Below are positions 63,045-64,000 of a DNA stretch of 64,000 bases, piece by piece (position 1 is the first letter of the stretch; each line of letters begins with the position of its first letter). The stretch is from assembly GCF_001273845.1 (NCBI RefSeq), contig NZ_JHBW01000068.1, positions 62,001 through 126,000 of the forward strand, read 5' to 3'. Below the pieces are notes generated by a model, which worked only from the letters and a program-made list of their open reading frames with translations, was not told the origin of the DNA and did not search any database. The position numbers were made by a program, and so were the translations under genes. This DNA comes from Leucobacter musarum subsp. musarum. Its GTDB lineage: Bacteria > Actinomycetota > Actinomycetes > Actinomycetales > Microbacteriaceae.

Positions 63045-63332
63045 ATGACTGGCATCGACGAACTGGCACAGACCGGCGGCGCGAGCACGCTCCCGTGGGT
63101 CATCACAGCGATCGTCGTCATCGCTCTCGCGGCGGCGCTGCTGATCTTCGGTGCGGTGCGCAAGCGGCGCGCGGCGGCGACCGCCGAGTCGGCTGCCGGA
63201 TCACCGGGCGCCGTGAGCTCCGCAGGCGGTGCGGTGGATGCTGCGGACCCTCTCGGGTTGCACAGTCCGGCTGATCCGACGACCCCGAGTGATCCGACAG
63301 ACCCTGCTGACCCGAGCGACCCCACCCGGTAG
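63045..63332 (+). CDS. Mini-protein with N-terminal LAQTG sorting-like motif, one membrane helix and DPT-rich tail
   Basis: 95 residues from the ATG at 63045 with AAAGGAG upstream. Order: LAQTG (7-11), hydrophobic helix (~18-38), RKRR, then an acidic Ala/Gly linker and a tail of DPTxPSDPTDPADPSDPT repeats. LAQTG-helix-RKRR is the exact layout of a class E-type sortase signal, but it is at the N-terminus and there is no signal peptide. Confidence 0.7.
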   Translation: MTGIDELAQTGGASTLPWVITAIVVIALAAALLIFGAVRKRRAAATAESAAGSPGAVSSAGGAVDAADPLGLHSPADPTTPSDPTDPADPSDPTR

Positions 63333-63417
63333 TCGTCGCTCGCGTCTTCGCTGCATACGCAGTCTTGAGTGCACTCACAGAAACTGTATTGCTGCCGTAA
63401 CATGCCTTCGCTAGCGT

Positions 63418-63447
63418 GAGGTCGTGGTCCACTTGGGCCACGACCTC
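63418..63447 (+). terminator. Strong hairpin between the mini-protein and M1 peptidase genes
   Basis: A 13-bp stem (63418-63430 with 63435-63447, one G-T pair) closes an ACTT loop. It lies 86 bp after the upstream stop and 54 bp before the next ATG. No T-tract, so it may be a terminator or part of the leader of the peptidase gene. Confidence 0.45.
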
Positions 63448-63501
63448 GACCTGACGAGCGCACCGCAGCGCTGCCCTGCGCTCGTCGAGAAAGCGTGACC
63501 C

Positions 63502-64000
63502 ATGCAGATCACCTCTCTGTGGCGTGCTCCCCAGCGCGCCCATCTTCGAACGCGGAGGCGTACCCGCGCGATCGCCCTGGCCGCCAGCCTGGCACTGACG
63601 GCTCCGCTGGGCCTTGCGCTCGGCACCTCCGCGGTGCAGGCTGCCGAGCCCATTGACGGTGGGCAATCCATCGGCGATTCGCTCTTCACGGGCATCGGCA
63701 ACACGGGCTATGACGTCAGCCATTACGACGTGCAGTTGCGCTACGTGGCCGATGGGTCCATCACCGCGACCACGACGATCACGGCGCAGGCGCCCGAGGC
63801 GCTGCGATCCTTCTCGCTCGACTTCGAGGGACTCACCGTCGATTCGGTGCTGGTCAACGGCAATGCTGCGACGTTCACGCGTACCGAGGATCCGGCGACG
63901 AGCGCGTACAAGTTGATCATCACGCCGACGGCACCTGTCGCTGCGGGAGAATTCACCGTCGCGGTGTCGTACTCGGGCACCCCGGTCACGCACACTGACC
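63502..64000 (+). CDS. Secreted M1-family metallopeptidase, N-terminal part (3' end outside window)
   Basis: The frame is open from the ATG at 63502 to the window edge (166 residues). Basic n-region (RTRRRTR), hydrophobic core and an ALGTSAVQAAEP cleavage region form a signal peptide. The next part matches the N-terminal beta-domain of actinobacterial M1 aminopeptidases: GNTGYDVSHYDVQLRY, ITAQAPEALRSFSLDFEGLTVDSVLVNG, FTVAVSYSGTPV. The catalytic HExxH domain should lie beyond the window. Confidence 0.85.
   Translation, partial: MQITSLWRAPQRAHLRTRRRTRAIALAASLALTAPLGLALGTSAVQAAEPIDGGQSIGDSLFTGIGNTGYDVSHYDVQLRYVADGSITATTTITAQAPEALRSFSLDFEGLTVDSVLVNGNAATFTRTEDPATSAYKLIITPTAPVAAGEFTVAVSYSGTPVTHTD

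Overview
The window is a high-GC chromosomal segment with actinobacterial habits: many GTG starts, a DUF222 (13E12-type) HNH gene, a DUF4031-HD protein, LAxTG/LTATG-type wall-sorting motifs, and operons packed with 4-nt GTGA/ATGA overlaps. A member of the Microbacteriaceae (Leucobacter-like) is the best guess, but no rRNA or other marker gene is present to prove it. No tRNA, rRNA, CRISPR array or transposase was seen.

Left end (1-10.4 kb): the 3' part of a type 1 BREX phage-defence operon, in the order brxC (cut by the window edge), pglX, pglZ, brxL. It is visibly less GC-rich than the rest. The BrxL protein is unusual. Its AAA+ core is kept, but instead of a Lon protease domain the C-terminus resembles the phospholipase-D-like domain of eukaryotic MITD1. 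From 10.4 to 17.4 kb there are a 427-bp gene-poor gap, three uncharacterised genes, a DUF222/HNH nuclease and a GmrSD-like DUF262+HNH restriction protein. The defence region therefore continues past BREX.

Middle (17.5-43.6 kb): a siderophore/haem-type iron uptake hub with three FecBCD-like systems on the minus strand. Operon 1 has two paralogous binding proteins, a siderophore-interacting flavoreductase fused to a methyltransferase-like region, and two permeases, but no ATPase. Operon 2 has a binding protein, two permeases, an ATPase and a siderophore-interacting protein. Operon 3 has a binding protein, two permeases and an ATPase. Two AraC-type regulators sit beside operons 1 and 3, and a DtxR/IdeR-like box lies in front of operon 1. 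Between operons 2 and 3 lies one 6.6-kb gene for a giant secreted surface protein: glycine-rich head, 11 fibronectin-III-like modules, nine copies of a separate ~85-residue repeat, and an LTATG sorting signal.

Right part (43.6-64 kb): a glycerophosphodiesterase; an HPP-family membrane protein; two unknown genes; a phn-like operon (HAD phosphatase, PhnD-C-E-E, RpiR regulator) behind a dyad operator; a YkoF + flavin monooxygenase pair divergent from a TPP-riboswitch-controlled thiamine-precursor transporter (thiYXZ); a type III polyketide synthase-methyltransferase-flavin hydroxylase operon resembling phenolic-lipid (srsABC) clusters; two small membrane proteins; an NAD(P)-binding protein divergent from a TetR regulator with a strong 20-bp inverted-repeat operator; a mini-protein with an N-terminal LAQTG motif; and the start of a secreted M1 metallopeptidase running off the window.

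All functions are inferred from sequence motifs and gene context read by eye; no database search was run.
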